Origin: Frigoribacterium sp. MEB024
GTDB taxonomy: Bacteria; Actinomycetota; Actinomycetes; Actinomycetales; Microbacteriaceae
DNA length: 64,000 nt
Direction: 5' to 3'
Assembly: GCF_000878135.1 (NCBI RefSeq)
Contig: NZ_JXQZ01000059.1
Location: 1-64,000, forward strand
Shown here: positions 8,493 through 18,247 of the stretch, piece after piece
Layout: every line of letters starts with the position of its first letter
Numbering within the stretch: position 1 is the stretch's first letter
Notes under the pieces: generated by a model
What the model saw: only the letters and a program-made list of their open reading frames with translations
What the model was told of the DNA's origin: nothing
Database searches by the model: none
Program-made: the position numbers and the translations under genes

Positions 8493-9595
8493 TCGCGGGC
8501 GCGCTGGTCTTCCAGCCCGTGCTGCCCTGGTGGCTCCTCGGCGTGGCCGCCGTCGCCCTGCTCGGGTTCACCGGCTGGCGCGTGGTGGCCGAGCGGGGCC
8601 GGCGGCGGGCCCTGCTCACCTGGGTGCGACGTCTCGTGATCGTCGCGCTGTTGCTCGTCGTCGCGGTACGACCGAGCCTGCCCGGTGGATCGGCCCAGGC
8701 GTCGGTCGCCCAGCTCAACGTCTTCTTCGTGGTCGACACGACCTCGAGCATCGCGGCCGAGGACTGGGGTGACGGCCAGCGTCGTCTCGACGGGGTGCGG
8801 TCCGACATCGCCGAGGTGACCTCGCAGCTGGCGGGCGCACGGTTCTCGTTGCTGTCCTTCGACAGCACGGCCGTCCTGCGGACGCCGCTGACCGACGACG
8901 CCTCCGCCGTGGTGGCCGCCGCGGACGCCATGAACCAAGAGGTCACCTACTACTCGAGCGGCAGTTCCGTGAGCGAGGCGAACGACCTGCTGGCCGAGCG
9001 GCTGACCGAGGCTCGGCAGAGCGCCCCGGAGCGGGCCAACGTCGTCTACTACCTCGGCGACGGCGAGCAGACCAGCGGCACCGAGCCCGAGAGCTTCGCG
9101 GCCTCGGCCGGCGACGTCGACGGCGGTGCCGTCTTCGGCTACGGCACCGAGCAGGGAGGCAAGATGCGCGTCTTCGACGGCTACGGCGACGAGTACTCGA
9201 CCGAGGAGTACATCGAGGACCGCACGCAGGCCGGTGATCCCGACGCCGTCTCGAGGATCGACGAGGACGCCCTGCGGCGCATCGCCGATCAACTCGGCGT
9301 GCCGTACGTTCACCGCACGGCCGACACGTCCGTGGACGCTGCCGTCGCCGACGCCCGCGACGGGGCCGTCGCCTCCGACGAGGGACGAGCCGACAGCCTG
9401 ATCGACCTCTACTGGCTCGCCGCGATCCCGGCGTTCCTCCTGCTGTTGATCGACGTCGCCCTCGTGGCCAGGGCCCTGGGCGAGGTCCGGCCGACACGAG
9501 CCCTCCGCGACGAGCGTGGGCCGGGCCGCGGGCGTGACCGTGCGGCTGCGTCGGCCGTCGACGCCGCCCGACCCGAGGGGGGAGCACGCCCGTGA
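8489..9595 (+). CDS. second membrane-anchored von Willebrand A protein (BatB-like)
   Basis: A 368-residue protein with two N-terminal hydrophobic helices, a VWA domain and a C-terminal helix (LYWLAAIPAFLLLLIDVALVA). The metal site reads VVDTTSSIAAEDW, so the first Ser of DxSxS is Thr, a change often tolerated in this fold. An acidic, tyrosine-rich insertion (GYGDEYSTEEYIEDRTQAG) lies in the second half. GTG overlaps the previous stop (GTGA). Its pairing with the preceding VWA gene follows the usual BatA/BatB doublet. Confidence 0.85.
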   Translation: MIAGALVFQPVLPWWLLGVAAVALLGFTGWRVVAERGRRRALLTWVRRLVIVALLLVVAVRPSLPGGSAQASVAQLNVFFVVDTTSSIAAEDWGDGQRRLDGVRSDIAEVTSQLAGARFSLLSFDSTAVLRTPLTDDASAVVAAADAMNQEVTYYSSGSSVSEANDLLAERLTEARQSAPERANVVYYLGDGEQTSGTEPESFAASAGDVDGGAVFGYGTEQGGKMRVFDGYGDEYSTEEYIEDRTQAGDPDAVSRIDEDALRRIADQLGVPYVHRTADTSVDAAVADARDGAVASDEGRADSLIDLYWLAAIPAFLLLLIDVALVARALGEVRPTRALRDERGPGRGRDRAAASAVDAARPEGGARP

Positions 9596-10428
9596 CCGAC
9601 ACCCTCGTCCCACCGCCCGTCGACGAGATCCGCCGCGCCCACGAGGCCGAGGCCGGGCCCACCGTCGAGCAGTACCGCAAGCGCCTCCGGCGTCGGCTGC
9701 TGCTCTGGTCGGCCCCGGTCGTCCTCGTGGTCCTGCTCGTCGCGCTCAAGCTGCTCAGCCTGCCCACGTTCGCCGCCCTGACGCAGTGGTCGTACGGCGA
9801 TCAGGAGTTCGAACGCAGCGCCTCCCTGTCCGAGCCGCTCGGCGTCGCCAACGTGGTCGAGCCGTGGGTGCACCACTTCGACCGGGGCACCGCCTACGCA
9901 CAGATCGGCGTGCTCGACGTGGCACGGCAAGAGTTCGTCACGGCGCTCGACCTCGCCCCCGACGACGCGACGATCTCGTGCGTCATCCGGGTCAACCTGG
10001 TGTTGACGATCGAGGCGCAGGGCGACGCGGCCCTGCTCGAACTGCGCTACGCCGACGCCGAGGCGCTGTACGAACTGGGTCAGAAGACCGTCGACGAGGC
10101 GCCCGAGGGCTGTTTCCAGCCGCCGGACGACCCCCGACAGCCCGACACGTCCCAGCCGCTCGACGACGCCCAGCAACGCCTCGACGAGAAGGGGCAGCAG
10201 GCCCAGGGGGGCCAGGGCGACGAGCAGCAGCCCGGCGGCGACGACGGCAGCGATCCCGGTGCCGGGGGAGACGAGCCCGGCGAAGGCAAGGGCCAGGCCG
10301 AGTCCGACGACCCCCTCGACCAGCTGCAGCAGCAGGGCGAGGAGAGCCAGCAGCAGCAACAACAAGACACCGACCGCGACCGCTACTACGAGCAGAACCC
10401 GGGCGACTACGACGGCAAGCCGTGGTGA
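9592..10428 (+). CDS. membrane protein with short TPR-like region and Gln/Gly-rich tail (BatC-like)
   Basis: A 278-residue protein, last in the MoxR operon. A membrane helix at about residues 38-55 (LLLWSAPVVLVVLLVALKLL) is followed by a helical repeat region that looks like a degenerate TPR (FDRGTAYAQIGVLDVARQEF, then ALDLAPDDATISCV). The last 100 residues are rich in Gln, Gly, Asp and Glu (DEQQPGGDDGSDPG, ESQQQQQQ), probably unstructured and outside the membrane. BatC proteins of aerotolerance operons are likewise TPR proteins with low-complexity tails. GTG overlaps the previous stop. Confidence 0.78.
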   Translation: MTDTLVPPPVDEIRRAHEAEAGPTVEQYRKRLRRRLLLWSAPVVLVVLLVALKLLSLPTFAALTQWSYGDQEFERSASLSEPLGVANVVEPWVHHFDRGTAYAQIGVLDVARQEFVTALDLAPDDATISCVIRVNLVLTIEAQGDAALLELRYADAEALYELGQKTVDEAPEGCFQPPDDPRQPDTSQPLDDAQQRLDEKGQQAQGGQGDEQQPGGDDGSDPGAGGDEPGEGKGQAESDDPLDQLQQQGEESQQQQQQDTDRDRYYEQNPGDYDGKPW

Positions 10429-10442
10429 GCTGGGCGCGCCCC

Positions 10443-10448
10443 TAAGCT
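10443..10448 (+). promoter_or_regulatory. -10 hexamer TAAGCT for leaderless proS
   Basis: TAAGCT ends six bases before the GTG start at 10455, with no Shine-Dalgarno sequence between. Confidence 0.65.
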
Positions 10449-10454
10449 GGACGG

Positions 10455-12215
10455 GTGTCCACACGTCTCTCCCAGCTCTTCGTCCGCACCCTCCGAGAAG
10501 ACCCCTCCGACGCCGAGGTGACCAGCCACCGCCTCCTCGTCCGCGCCGGGTACATCCGACGTCAGGCGCCGGGCGTCTTCGCCTGGCTGCCGCTCGGCCT
10601 GCGCGTCAAGGCCAGGATCGAGGCGGTCATCCGCGACGAGATGCAGGCGGCCGGTGCCCAAGAGGTGCACTTCCCCGCCTTGCTGCCGCGTGAGCCCTAC
10701 GAGGCCACCGGCCGCTGGACCGAGTACGGCGACGGCATGTTCCGGCTGAAGGACCGCAAGGACGCCGACTACCTGCTGGCCCCCACGCACGAGGAGGCCT
10801 TCACCCTGCTGGTGAAAGACCTCTACTCGTCGTACAAGGACCTTCCCCTGACGCTGTTCCAGATCCAGGACAAGTACCGCGACGAAGCGCGGCCCCGGGC
10901 CGGCCTGCTGCGTGGCCGCGAGTTCACCATGAAGGACGCCTACTCGTTCGACGCATCCGACGCCGGGCTCGACGAGAGCTACCAGAAGCAGCGCGACGCC
11001 TACGAGCGCATCTTCACCCGTCTCGGCCTCGAGTACGTCATCGTCAAGGCGGACGCCGGGGCCATGGGCGGTTCGCGGAGCGAGGAGTTCCTGCACCCGA
11101 CCGTCATCGGCGAGGACACGTTCGTCCGCTCGGCCGGCGGCTACACCGCGAACGTCGAGGCCTTCACGACGATCGTCCCCGACACGGTCCCGCTCGCGGG
11201 TCTCGCCCCCGCCCGCCGCCTGGCACCGGCCGACACGCCGACCATCGACTCGCTGGTCGCGCAGCTCAACGAAGACGAGGCGCGCGACTCCGGGCCCTGG
11301 ACGGCCGCCGACACCCTGAAGAACGTCGTCGTCGCGCTCAGTCATCTCGACGGAACCCGCGAACTCGTCGTCGTCGGCCTGCCCGGTGACCGCGAGGTCG
11401 ACATGAAGCGGCTCGAGGTCGCCTTCGCGCCGGCCGAGGTCGAGGCCGCCGGCGACGCCGACTTCGTGAAGAACCCCGTCCTGGTCCGCGGATACCTCGG
11501 CCCCCAGGTGCTCGGTGGCGAGTCCGACTCCGGCATCCGCTACTTCGTCGACCCCCGCGTGGTCGAGGGATCGGCCTGGGTCACCGGGGCGAACGAGAAG
11601 GGCGTGCACGTCGCCGACCTGGTCATGGGTCGCGACTTCACCGCCGACGGCACCATCGAGGCCGCTCAGGTCCGCGAGGGCGACCCCGCTCCCGACGGCT
11701 CCGGCCCCATCGAGACCGCCCGCGGCATGGAGATCGGCCACGTCTTCCAGCTCGGTCGCAAGTACGCCGAGGCGCTCGGCCTCAAGGTGCTCGACGAGAA
11801 CGGCAAGCAGGTCACGGTCACGATGGGGTCGTACGGCATCGGCGTCACGCGCATCCTCGCGGTGATCGCCGAGGCGAACAACGACGCCAAGGGCCTGATC
11901 TGGCCGGCGAACGTCGCTCCCTTCGACGTGCACGTCGTGGCGACGGGCAAGGACCCCGTGGTCTACGAGGTCGCCGAGAAGCTCACCGCCGACCTCGAGG
12001 CCCACCGTCTCGACGTCCTCTACGACGACCGTCCCAAGGTCTCGCCCGGCGTCAAGTTCGGCGACGCCGAACTGCTCGGCGTGCCGCAGATCGTCGTCGT
12101 CGGCCGCTCGGCCGGCGAGGGCGTCGTCGAACTCTGGGACCGCCGCACGGGTGAGCGCACCCCGGTCCCCGTGGCCGAGGCCGTCGCGAGCCTCACGGCC
12201 CCGCGGGCGTCCTGA
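10455..12215 (+). CDS. proS: prolyl-tRNA synthetase (bacterial type)
   Basis: Cytoplasmic class II aminoacyl-tRNA synthetase that charges tRNA-Pro. It has 586 residues, the length of the bacterial type with an editing insertion. Class II motif 2 is seen in [26 protein letters not shown] and motif 3 in [17 protein letters not shown]. The INS editing domain (about residues 225-385) and a C-terminal anticodon-binding domain ([12 protein letters not shown] onward) are present. The gene is transcribed from its own likely leaderless promoter and ends at a strong hairpin. Confidence 0.97.
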   Translation: MSTRLSQLFVRTLREDPSDAEVTSHRLLVRAGYIRRQAPGVFAWLPLGLRVKARIEAVIRDEMQAAGAQEVHFPALLPREPYEATGRWTEYGDGMFRLKDRKDADYLLAPTHEEAFTLLVKDLYSSYKDLPLTLFQIQDKYRDEARPRAGLLRGREFTMKDAYSFDASDAGLDESYQKQRDAYERIFTRLGLEYVIVKADAGAMGGSRSEEFLHPTVIGEDTFVRSAGGYTANVEAFTTIVPDTVPLAGLAPARRLAPADTPTIDSLVAQLNEDEARDSGPWTAADTLKNVVVALSHLDGTRELVVVGLPGDREVDMKRLEVAFAPAEVEAAGDADFVKNPVLVRGYLGPQVLGGESDSGIRYFVDPRVVEGSAWVTGANEKGVHVADLVMGRDFTADGTIEAAQVREGDPAPDGSGPIETARGMEIGHVFQLGRKYAEALGLKVLDENGKQVTVTMGSYGIGVTRILAVIAEANNDAKGLIWPANVAPFDVHVVATGKDPVVYEVAEKLTADLEAHRLDVLYDDRPKVSPGVKFGDAELLGVPQIVVVGRSAGEGVVELWDRRTGERTPVPVAEAVASLTAPRAS

Positions 12216-12220
12216 GCGCC

Positions 12221-12272
12221 GGCACCGCGCCTCCTCGTCCCGGTCGGGACGACCCCGAGGAGGCGCGGTGCC
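12221..12272. terminator. hairpin after proS with GGAGGCGCGG arms
   Basis: Arms at 12221-12237 (GGCACCGCGCCTCCTCG) and 12256-12272 pair perfectly over 17 bases. The 18-base loop contains a smaller hairpin TCCCG-GT-CGGGA. There is no T-run. It separates proS from the nusA promoter. Confidence 0.65.
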
Positions 12273-12311
12273 GACCCCGGCGAACGGTCCGCCGGGCACC
12301 CCGCTCTCGGG

Positions 12312-12317
12312 TACCGT
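12312..12317 (+). promoter_or_regulatory. -10 hexamer TACCGT for nusA
   Basis: TACCGT lies about 60 bases before nusA and just after the proS terminator. It would give a leader of roughly 55 bases that carries a GGAGG ribosome site, so nusA is not leaderless. Confidence 0.45.
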
Positions 12318-12379
12318 AGAGCCATGCTGTGCGCGCCATCGTGCGTGCAGCCTGCAGATCTGAATAGTGGAGGCCCTCA

Positions 12380-13369
12380 GTGGACATCGACCTGAGCGTG
12401 CTGCGTCTCATGGAGCGCGAGCGTGAAATCCCCTTCGACGAACTCGTGCGCATCATCGAGCAGGCCATCCTGACGGCCTACCTCAAGCACACGAACCAGC
12501 CCGAGAGCCGCATCCCGGCTGCTCGCGTCGAACTCGACCGCAAGACCGGACACGTCTCGGTCTTCGCCATCGAACGCGACGACGAGGGCGAGGTCGTCGG
12601 CGAGTCCGTCGACAGCCCCAGCGACTTCGGCCGGATCGCCGCCTTCGCGGCCAAGCAGGTCATCAACCAGCGCCTGCGCGACATCGGCGACGACAAGGTG
12701 CTCGGCCAGTTCAAGGGCCGTGAGGGCGACATCGTCGCCGGCGTGATCCAGCAGGGGCCGAACCCGCGCATGATCCACGTCGACCTCGGCACGGTCGAGG
12801 CGATCCTGCCGCCCGAAGAGCAGGTGCCGGGTGAGAAGTACGCCCACGGGTCGCGCATCCGCGTGTACGTCACGGGCGTCAGCAAGGGCACGAAGGGGCC
12901 GCAGATCACGGTCTCGCGCACCCACCCGTCGCTCGTGCGCAAGCTCTTCGCCCTCGAGGTGCCCGAGATCGCCAGCGGTGTCGTCGAGATCGTCTCGCTG
13001 GCTCGCGAGGCCGGTCACCGCACCAAGATGGCCGTCCGCGCGACCGAGCCCGGCGTCAACGCCAAGGGGGCCTGCATCGGCGAGATGGGGCAGCGCGTCC
13101 GGGCCGTCACCACCGAGCTCAATGACGAGAAGATCGACATCGTCGACTACTCGAGCGACCTGCCGACCTTCGTCGCCAGCGCGCTGTCGCCGGCCAAGGT
13201 CTCGTCGGCCTTCGTGATCGACGCGTCCACCAAGGCCGTGCGGGCTCTCGTGCCCGACTACCAGCTGTCGCTCGCGATCGGCAAAGAGGGTCAGAACGCC
13301 CGCCTCGCCGCGAAGCTGACGGGCGCGCGGATCGACATCCAGCCGGACAGCATCCTCGAAGACGACTGA
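12380..13369 (+). CDS. nusA: transcription termination/antitermination factor NusA
   Basis: RNA polymerase-binding factor that acts in pausing, termination and rRNA antitermination. It has 329 residues, the short actinobacterial form without C-terminal acidic repeats. The N-terminal polymerase-binding domain is followed by an S1 domain (residues about 110-180) and two KH domains, the second with the typical LAIGKEGQNARLAAKLTGARIDI. GTG at 12380 has GGAGG nine bases upstream. In many actinobacteria rimP sits just before nusA; here the gap of 164 bases holds only a hairpin and promoter, so rimP is elsewhere or absent. Confidence 0.96.
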   Translation: MDIDLSVLRLMEREREIPFDELVRIIEQAILTAYLKHTNQPESRIPAARVELDRKTGHVSVFAIERDDEGEVVGESVDSPSDFGRIAAFAAKQVINQRLRDIGDDKVLGQFKGREGDIVAGVIQQGPNPRMIHVDLGTVEAILPPEEQVPGEKYAHGSRIRVYVTGVSKGTKGPQITVSRTHPSLVRKLFALEVPEIASGVVEIVSLAREAGHRTKMAVRATEPGVNAKGACIGEMGQRVRAVTTELNDEKIDIVDYSSDLPTFVASALSPAKVSSAFVIDASTKAVRALVPDYQLSLAIGKEGQNARLAAKLTGARIDIQPDSILEDD

Positions 13370-13450
13370 TCGCTTCGAGACACCGAGGACGACCGGCGCA
13401 CCACGCCGTTCGCCGTCGGCGTCTCCCGTCCGACGACCCGAGGGGGTAGG

Positions 13451-13753
13451 GTGGAACCCGTCAGAACGTGCATCGGTACTCGAGCGCGCGCTCCACGATC
13501 CGCACTCGTGCGGGTCGTCGCCCGAAACGGACGTCTCGTGGTCGATCCGACCGCGACCCTTCCCGGGCGGGGTGCGTGGTTGACGCCGTCGATCGACGCG
13601 TTCGAGTCGGCAGTGAAGCGCAGGGCTTTCCGCCGTGCACTCCGCCTCGACTCCGAACCCGACGTCGACGAGCTCCGCGACCACCTCACGCGGATCACCA
13701 CGTCACGACCCATCGCCACGACAGAACAGGCTGAACGGCACATGGACAACTAA
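13451..13753 (+). CDS. YlxR family RNA-binding protein
   Basis: A 100-residue small basic protein of the YlxR (DUF448) family, encoded between nusA and infB as in most bacteria, and thought to bind RNA. The family signature at the N-terminus usually reads RTCxGCR; here it is RTCIGTR, so the second cysteine is threonine. LVRVVARNGRLVVDPTATLPGRGAWL matches the core fold. GTG at 13451 is the start, with AGGGGG a few bases upstream; the extra 20 residues at the end (ITTSRPIATTEQAERHMDN) are variable. Confidence 0.9.
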   Translation: MEPVRTCIGTRARAPRSALVRVVARNGRLVVDPTATLPGRGAWLTPSIDAFESAVKRRAFRRALRLDSEPDVDELRDHLTRITTSRPIATTEQAERHMDN

Positions 13754-13814
13754 TGAGCAACCACCAATGAGCGGCTCGAAATGAGACCCGTCCAGAACTG
13801 AAGGCTCTTCCCGT

Positions 13815-13835
13815 CTCGGGAAGGGCCCGAGACAG
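13815..13835 (+). promoter_or_regulatory. hairpin next to the infB ribosome site
   Basis: GTCTCGGG and CCCGAGAC pair over eight bases around AAGGGC, ending directly before the AGGAGAACT ribosome site of infB. It may tune infB translation or be a remnant attenuator. Confidence 0.4.
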
Positions 13836-13842
13836 GAGAACT

Positions 13843-16635
13843 GTGGCTAAACCACGCGTACACGAGATCGCCAGCGAGCTGGGGATCGACAGCAAGACCG
13901 CACTAGAGAAGCTCAAAGAGATGGGCGAGTTCGTCAAGGGACCGTCGTCCAGCGTCGAGCCTCCCGTCGCCCGCAAGCTGCGCCAGGCCTTCGCCGGTGC
14001 CGCGAAGCCTGCGACCCCCGTTGCCAAGGCTCCTTCGACCGGTGCCGCCGCGCAGCCCGCGAGCTCGGCACCCAAGCCCGGCGGCCCTCGTCCGGCTGCT
14101 CCCAAGCCCCCCGTCGCCGAGCCGACGCCCGCCCCCGTGGCGGCGGCCGAGCCCGACGTCGACGCGGCGCCCGCGCCTGTCGCCCCGCTGACGGTCGCCG
14201 AGCGACAGGCCCAGGCCGAGGCGCAGCGCGCCGCAGCGGCGTCAGCCGCCAAGGACGGCGCGGCGGCTCCGGCCGACGACGCCGCGAAGCCCGGCGCCGC
14301 CGGTCCCAAGCCCGGCGGCCCCCGCCCCGGTGCCCCGCGTCCCGGCAACAACCCCTTCGCCAGCAACCAGGGCATGGGACGCCCCAGCGCGCCTCGTCCC
14401 GGCGGCTCCGGTGCGGCCAGCAGCATGCCGCGCCCCGGTGGCGCCGCAGGCCCCCGCCCGATGGCCCCGCGTCCCGGTGCTCCCCGTCCGGGCGCCCCGC
14501 GTCCCGGCGTGGGTGCAGGCCCCCGTCCCAACGGCTTCGGTCAGCGTCCCGCCGGTGGCGGCGCAGGTCGTCCCGGCGGTGCCGGTGGTGGCTTCCAGCG
14601 TCCCGGTGCCGGTGCTCCCGGCGCGGCCGGCGGTTTCCGTCCCGGCTTCAGCGGACCCCGTCCCTCCGGTGGTGGTGGTCGCGGCCGTGGCCCCGGTGGC
14701 GGTACGGCCGGTGCGTTCGGTCGCGGTGGCGGCAAGAGCAAGGCTCGCAAGTCGAAGCGGACGAAGAGGGCCGAGTTCGAGATGCGTTCGGCTCCGTCGC
14801 TGGGTGGCGTCAGCGTCCCCCGTGGCGACGGCAGCACCATCGTCCGTCTCCGTCGCGGTGCGTCGATCAGCGACTTCGCCGACAAGATCGACGCGAGCCC
14901 CGGCAACCTGGTGACCGTCCTCTTCCACCTCGGTGAGATGGCGACGGCGACCGAGTCGCTCGACGAGGCGACCTTCCAGGTCCTCGGCGAGGAGCTCGGC
15001 TACAACATCCAGGTCGTCTCGCCCGAGGACGAGGACAAAGAGCTGCTCGAGGGCTTCGACATCGACCTCGAGCAGGAGCTCGAAGACGAAGACGAGTCCG
15101 TCCTGCAGATCCGTCCTCCCGTCGTCACCGTCATGGGTCACGTCGACCACGGCAAGACGCGTCTCCTCGACGCGATCCGCAACGCCAACGTGGTCGCCGG
15201 CGAAGCCGGTGGCATCACGCAGCACATCGGCGCCTACCAGGTGTGGGCTCCGCACGAGGGCGTCGAGCGCGCCATCACTTTCATCGACACCCCTGGTCAC
15301 GAGGCGTTCACCGCCATGCGTGCTCGTGGTGCCCAGGTGACCGACATCGCGATCCTCGTGGTCGCGGCCGACGACGGCATCATGCCGCAGACGGTCGAGG
15401 CGCTGAACCACGCCCAGGCGGCCGGCGTGCCGATCGTGGTCGCGGTCAACAAGATCGACAAAGAGGGTGCGAACCCGGCGAAGGTGCGTCAGCAGCTCAC
15501 CGAGTACGGCCTCGTCGCCGAGGAGTACGGCGGAGACGTCATGTTCGTCGACGTGTCGGCCCGTGACAACAAGAACATCGACGCCCTCCTCGAGGCCGTC
15601 CTGCTCACGGCCGACGCCGGTCTCGACCTGCGTGCCAACCCCGACAAGGACGCCCGCGGTGTCGCCATCGAGGCCCGCCTCGACAAGGGCCGCGGTGCCG
15701 TCGCGACGGTGCTGATCCAGTCCGGCACGCTGCGCGTCGGTGACGCCATCGTCGCCGGCACGGCGTACGGACGCGTCCGCGCCATGGTCGACGAGAACGG
15801 CGACTCGGTCGACGAGGCCTACCCGAGCCGGCCCGTGCTGGTCCAGGGTCTGTCGAGCGTCCCCCGAGCCGGTGACACCTTCCTCGTCACCGAGGAGGAC
15901 CGCACGGCTCGTCAGATCGCCGAGAAGCGAGAGGCCGTCGAGCGCAACGCGTCGCTGGCCAAGGCCCGCAAGCGCATCTCGCTCGAGGACTTCACCCGTG
16001 CTCTCGAAGAGGGCAAGGTCGAGGCTCTCAACATCATCATCAAGGGTGACGTGTCCGGTGCCGTCGAGGCGCTCGAAGAGTCCTTGCTCAAGATCGAGGT
16101 GGACGACAGCGTGCAGCTGCGCATCATCCACCGCGGTGTGGGTGCGGTCACCGAGAGCGACGTCAACCTGGCGACGGTCGACAACGCGGTCATCATCGGG
16201 TTCAACGTGCGTCCCGACACGAAGGCTCGTGAGCGTGCTGCTCGCGAGGGTGTCGACGTGCGCTTCTACTCGGTCATCTACGCGGCGCTCGAGGACATCG
16301 AGAACTCGCTCAAGGGCATGCTCAAGCCCGAGTTCGAGGAGAAGCAGTCCGGTGTCGCCGAGATCCGCGAGATCTTCCGCTCGTCGAAGGTCGGCAACAT
16401 CGCCGGTGTCATCGTGCGGTCGGGAACGATCACCCGCAACGCTCGCGCCCGCGTCATCCGCGAGGGCGTCGTCGTCGGCGACAACCTGGCGATCGACTCG
16501 CTGCGTCGCTTCAAGGACGACGTCACCGAGGTGCGGACGGACTTCGAGGCCGGCATCGGTCTCGGCAAGTTCAACGACATCCAGATCGGCGACGAGATCG
16601 AGACCATCGAGATGGTCGAGAAGCCCCGGGGCTGA
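13843..16635 (+). CDS. infB: translation initiation factor IF-2
   Basis: GTPase that brings initiator tRNA to the 30S subunit. It has 930 residues. An IF2_N motif opens the protein ([19 protein letters not shown]). A long Pro/Ala/Gly/Arg-rich region (about residues 60-310) contains many PRPGAPRPG-like repeats. The second IF2_N segment is followed by the G domain from about residue 430: [11 protein letters not shown] (G1), [10 protein letters not shown] (G2), DTPGHEAF (G3), NKID (G4). Domains II-IV follow, ending in [16 protein letters not shown] at 13843 has AGGAGAA as ribosome site. A hairpin follows the gene. Confidence 0.97.
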   Translation: MAKPRVHEIASELGIDSKTALEKLKEMGEFVKGPSSSVEPPVARKLRQAFAGAAKPATPVAKAPSTGAAAQPASSAPKPGGPRPAAPKPPVAEPTPAPVAAAEPDVDAAPAPVAPLTVAERQAQAEAQRAAAASAAKDGAAAPADDAAKPGAAGPKPGGPRPGAPRPGNNPFASNQGMGRPSAPRPGGSGAASSMPRPGGAAGPRPMAPRPGAPRPGAPRPGVGAGPRPNGFGQRPAGGGAGRPGGAGGGFQRPGAGAPGAAGGFRPGFSGPRPSGGGGRGRGPGGGTAGAFGRGGGKSKARKSKRTKRAEFEMRSAPSLGGVSVPRGDGSTIVRLRRGASISDFADKIDASPGNLVTVLFHLGEMATATESLDEATFQVLGEELGYNIQVVSPEDEDKELLEGFDIDLEQELEDEDESVLQIRPPVVTVMGHVDHGKTRLLDAIRNANVVAGEAGGITQHIGAYQVWAPHEGVERAITFIDTPGHEAFTAMRARGAQVTDIAILVVAADDGIMPQTVEALNHAQAAGVPIVVAVNKIDKEGANPAKVRQQLTEYGLVAEEYGGDVMFVDVSARDNKNIDALLEAVLLTADAGLDLRANPDKDARGVAIEARLDKGRGAVATVLIQSGTLRVGDAIVAGTAYGRVRAMVDENGDSVDEAYPSRPVLVQGLSSVPRAGDTFLVTEEDRTARQIAEKREAVERNASLAKARKRISLEDFTRALEEGKVEALNIIIKGDVSGAVEALEESLLKIEVDDSVQLRIIHRGVGAVTESDVNLATVDNAVIIGFNVRPDTKARERAAREGVDVRFYSVIYAALEDIENSLKGMLKPEFEEKQSGVAEIREIFRSSKVGNIAGVIVRSGTITRNARARVIREGVVVGDNLAIDSLRRFKDDVTEVRTDFEAGIGLGKFNDIQIGDEIETIEMVEKPRG

Positions 16636-16656
16636 CCCGGCGTCATCGCAGTACAC

Positions 16657-16692
16657 GAGGCCCCGCTCCGACTACGGTCGGGGCGGGGCCTC
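16657..16692. terminator. hairpin between infB and rbfA
   Basis: GAGGCCCCGCTCCGAC (16657-16672) pairs with 16677-16692 over 16 bases with one mismatch and a four-base loop. No T-run follows. It may lower rather than end transcription into rbfA. Confidence 0.55.
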
Positions 16693-16736
16693 ACCCCTCT
16701 CGCCACGGCGGCGAGCAGCACGAACAGGAGTGAACA

Positions 16737-17279
16737 ATGGTTGACGCGCAACGCGCCCGCAAGATGGCCGACCGCATCCACGAGATCATCGCTCGGCGTC
16801 TCGAGCGCGGCATCAAGGACCCCCGCCTCGGGTTCGTCACGATCACCGACGTCAAGGTGACCGGCGACCTGCAGCACGCCTCGGTCTTCTACACGGTCTA
16901 CGGCACCGACGAGGAGCGTCGTGACACGGGTGCGGCCCTCAAGTCGGCGACCGGCATGCTGCGCAGCGAGGTGGGCAAGAACATCACCGCACGCCTCACG
17001 CCGAGCCTCGAGTTCATCCTCGACGCCCTGCCCGAGAACGCGGCCTCGATCGACCGCCTGCTGCAAGAGGCCCGTCAGCGCGACCACGAGAGCCAGTCCC
17101 TGGCCTCGTCGGCCGAGTACGCCGGCGACGCCGACCCGTACGTCAAGCCGCGCGACCTCGACGCGGACGACGACCTCGACGACGCCGAGGACGACCTCGA
17201 CGACGACCTGGCGATGGACGACGAGCTCGAGGCCCCGGCCGCAGGCGCCTCGACCGAGCCCGACGGCTCCACCCGCTGA
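16737..17279 (+). CDS. rbfA: 30S ribosome-binding factor RbfA
   Basis: Cytoplasmic KH-fold protein that helps 16S rRNA processing and late 30S maturation in the cold. It has 180 residues: the conserved domain covers about the first 115 (RKMADRIHEIIARRLERGIKDPRLGFVTITDVKVT) and an acidic, Asp-rich tail follows (DADDDLDDAEDDLDDDLAMDDE), which is longer than usual. The ATG is preceded by ACAGGAGTGAACA, a good ribosome site. mutY converges on it 30 bases downstream. Confidence 0.95.
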   Translation: MVDAQRARKMADRIHEIIARRLERGIKDPRLGFVTITDVKVTGDLQHASVFYTVYGTDEERRDTGAALKSATGMLRSEVGKNITARLTPSLEFILDALPENAASIDRLLQEARQRDHESQSLASSAEYAGDADPYVKPRDLDADDDLDDAEDDLDDDLAMDDELEAPAAGASTEPDGSTR

Positions 17280-17309
17280 CCGCAGCGTCCCTCCGGACGC
17301 CCGCCCGCC

Positions 17310-18179
17310 TCAGTCGGGCAGGCGATAGCCCTCGTCGGGCGACCCCGTGGCCAGGCCGTCACGGAGCAACCCGGCGAGGGCTCTCGCGCGTTGCCCGTCG
17401 TCCGTCCAGACCGTCTCGATCTCGGCCGAGCTGACGGGCACGTCGCTGGCCCGCAACTCGGCCATGATCAGCCCCCGCACCTGGCGGTCCGACCCCTCGA
17501 AACGGGCCTGCGTCCGGAGGCGCGGCCCGGCATGCGCAGGACGACCCGCCAGCACCCACGCGCACTGCTCGACCAGCGGGCAGACGTCGCACTTCGGTGA
17601 CCGCGCCGTGCAGACCAGCGCACCCAACTCCATGACGCCCGCGTTCGTGACCCGCGCCTCCTCGAGGTCGTCGGGCAGCTGCGACTCCATCAGGGGCAGG
17701 TCGCGCGAGGCCTTGGGTGCCCACGGTTCGGCGAGACCCTCGACGGCACGGGCCAGGACGCGGCGGACGTTCGTGTCGACGACCGGGTGACGGTGGCCGT
17801 AGGCGAAGACCGCGACGGCACGTGCGGTGTAGTCGCCGATGCCGGGCAGTGCCAGGAGAGACGGGACGTCCTCGGGCACGACGCCGCCGTGCCGCTCGGT
17901 GATCGCCACGGCGGCGGCGTGCAGGGCGAGGGCCCGACGCGGGTAGCCGAGGCGCTCCCAGGCCCGCACGGCCTCGGAGGCAGGCGACGCCGCCAGGTCG
18001 CCCGGCGTCGGCCAGCGTTCGAGCCATTGCTCGAGGCGCGGGACGACGCGGGCCACGGGAGTCTGCTGCAGCATGATCTCGCTGACGAGCGTGCCCCAGG
18101 CCGTGAATCCGGGACGCCGCCACGGGAGGTCGCGACCGTTCTCGCGGAACCAGGCGTTGACGGCGGGGGAGATGCTCAC
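17310..18179 (-). CDS. mutY: A/G-specific adenine glycosylase MutY
   Basis: Base-excision repair glycosylase that removes adenine opposite 8-oxoguanine. It has 289 residues, on the short side because the C-terminal 8-oxoG-recognition domain is reduced. The helix-hairpin-helix and catalytic Asp are seen in LPGIGDYTARAVAVFAYG and VVDTNVRRVL, the catalytic Glu in SEIMLQQTPVARV, and the [4Fe-4S] loop CTARSPKCDVCPLVEQC has the right C-X6-C-X2-C-X5-C spacing. The GTG start at 18179 has TAGGCT six bases upstream, so the message is probably leaderless. Confidence 0.95.
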   Translation of the reverse strand: MSISPAVNAWFRENGRDLPWRRPGFTAWGTLVSEIMLQQTPVARVVPRLEQWLERWPTPGDLAASPASEAVRAWERLGYPRRALALHAAAVAITERHGGVVPEDVPSLLALPGIGDYTARAVAVFAYGHRHPVVDTNVRRVLARAVEGLAEPWAPKASRDLPLMESQLPDDLEEARVTNAGVMELGALVCTARSPKCDVCPLVEQCAWVLAGRPAHAGPRLRTQARFEGSDRQVRGLIMAELRASDVPVSSAEIETVWTDDGQRARALAGLLRDGLATGSPDEGYRLPD

Positions 18180-18185
18180 CGTAGG

Positions 18186-18191
18186 AGCCTA
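18186..18191 (-). promoter_or_regulatory. -10 hexamer TAGGCT for leaderless mutY
   Basis: On the minus strand TAGGCT is followed by six bases (CCTACG) and the GTG start of mutY. Confidence 0.6.
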
Positions 18192-18235
18192 CGGCTCGCC
18201 CTCGACCTCCCCGGCGAGGTGTCGGCGGTCGGGCG

Positions 18236-18241
18236 TACGGT
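18236..18241 (+). promoter_or_regulatory. -10 hexamer TACGGT for the leaderless kinase-fold gene
   Basis: TACGGT is followed by six bases (GTCGAC) and ATG at 18248. Confidence 0.6.
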
Positions 18242-18247
18242 GTCGAC

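Noticed and set aside
12216-12379. A missing or short rimP between proS and nusA
   Set aside because: No frame of the right size or sequence; the gap is filled by a hairpin and a promoter.
14242-16656. An 804-codon minus-strand frame opposite infB
   Set aside because: Antisense to infB, with long Thr/Gly/Ala runs that mirror the PRPG repeats of IF-2.
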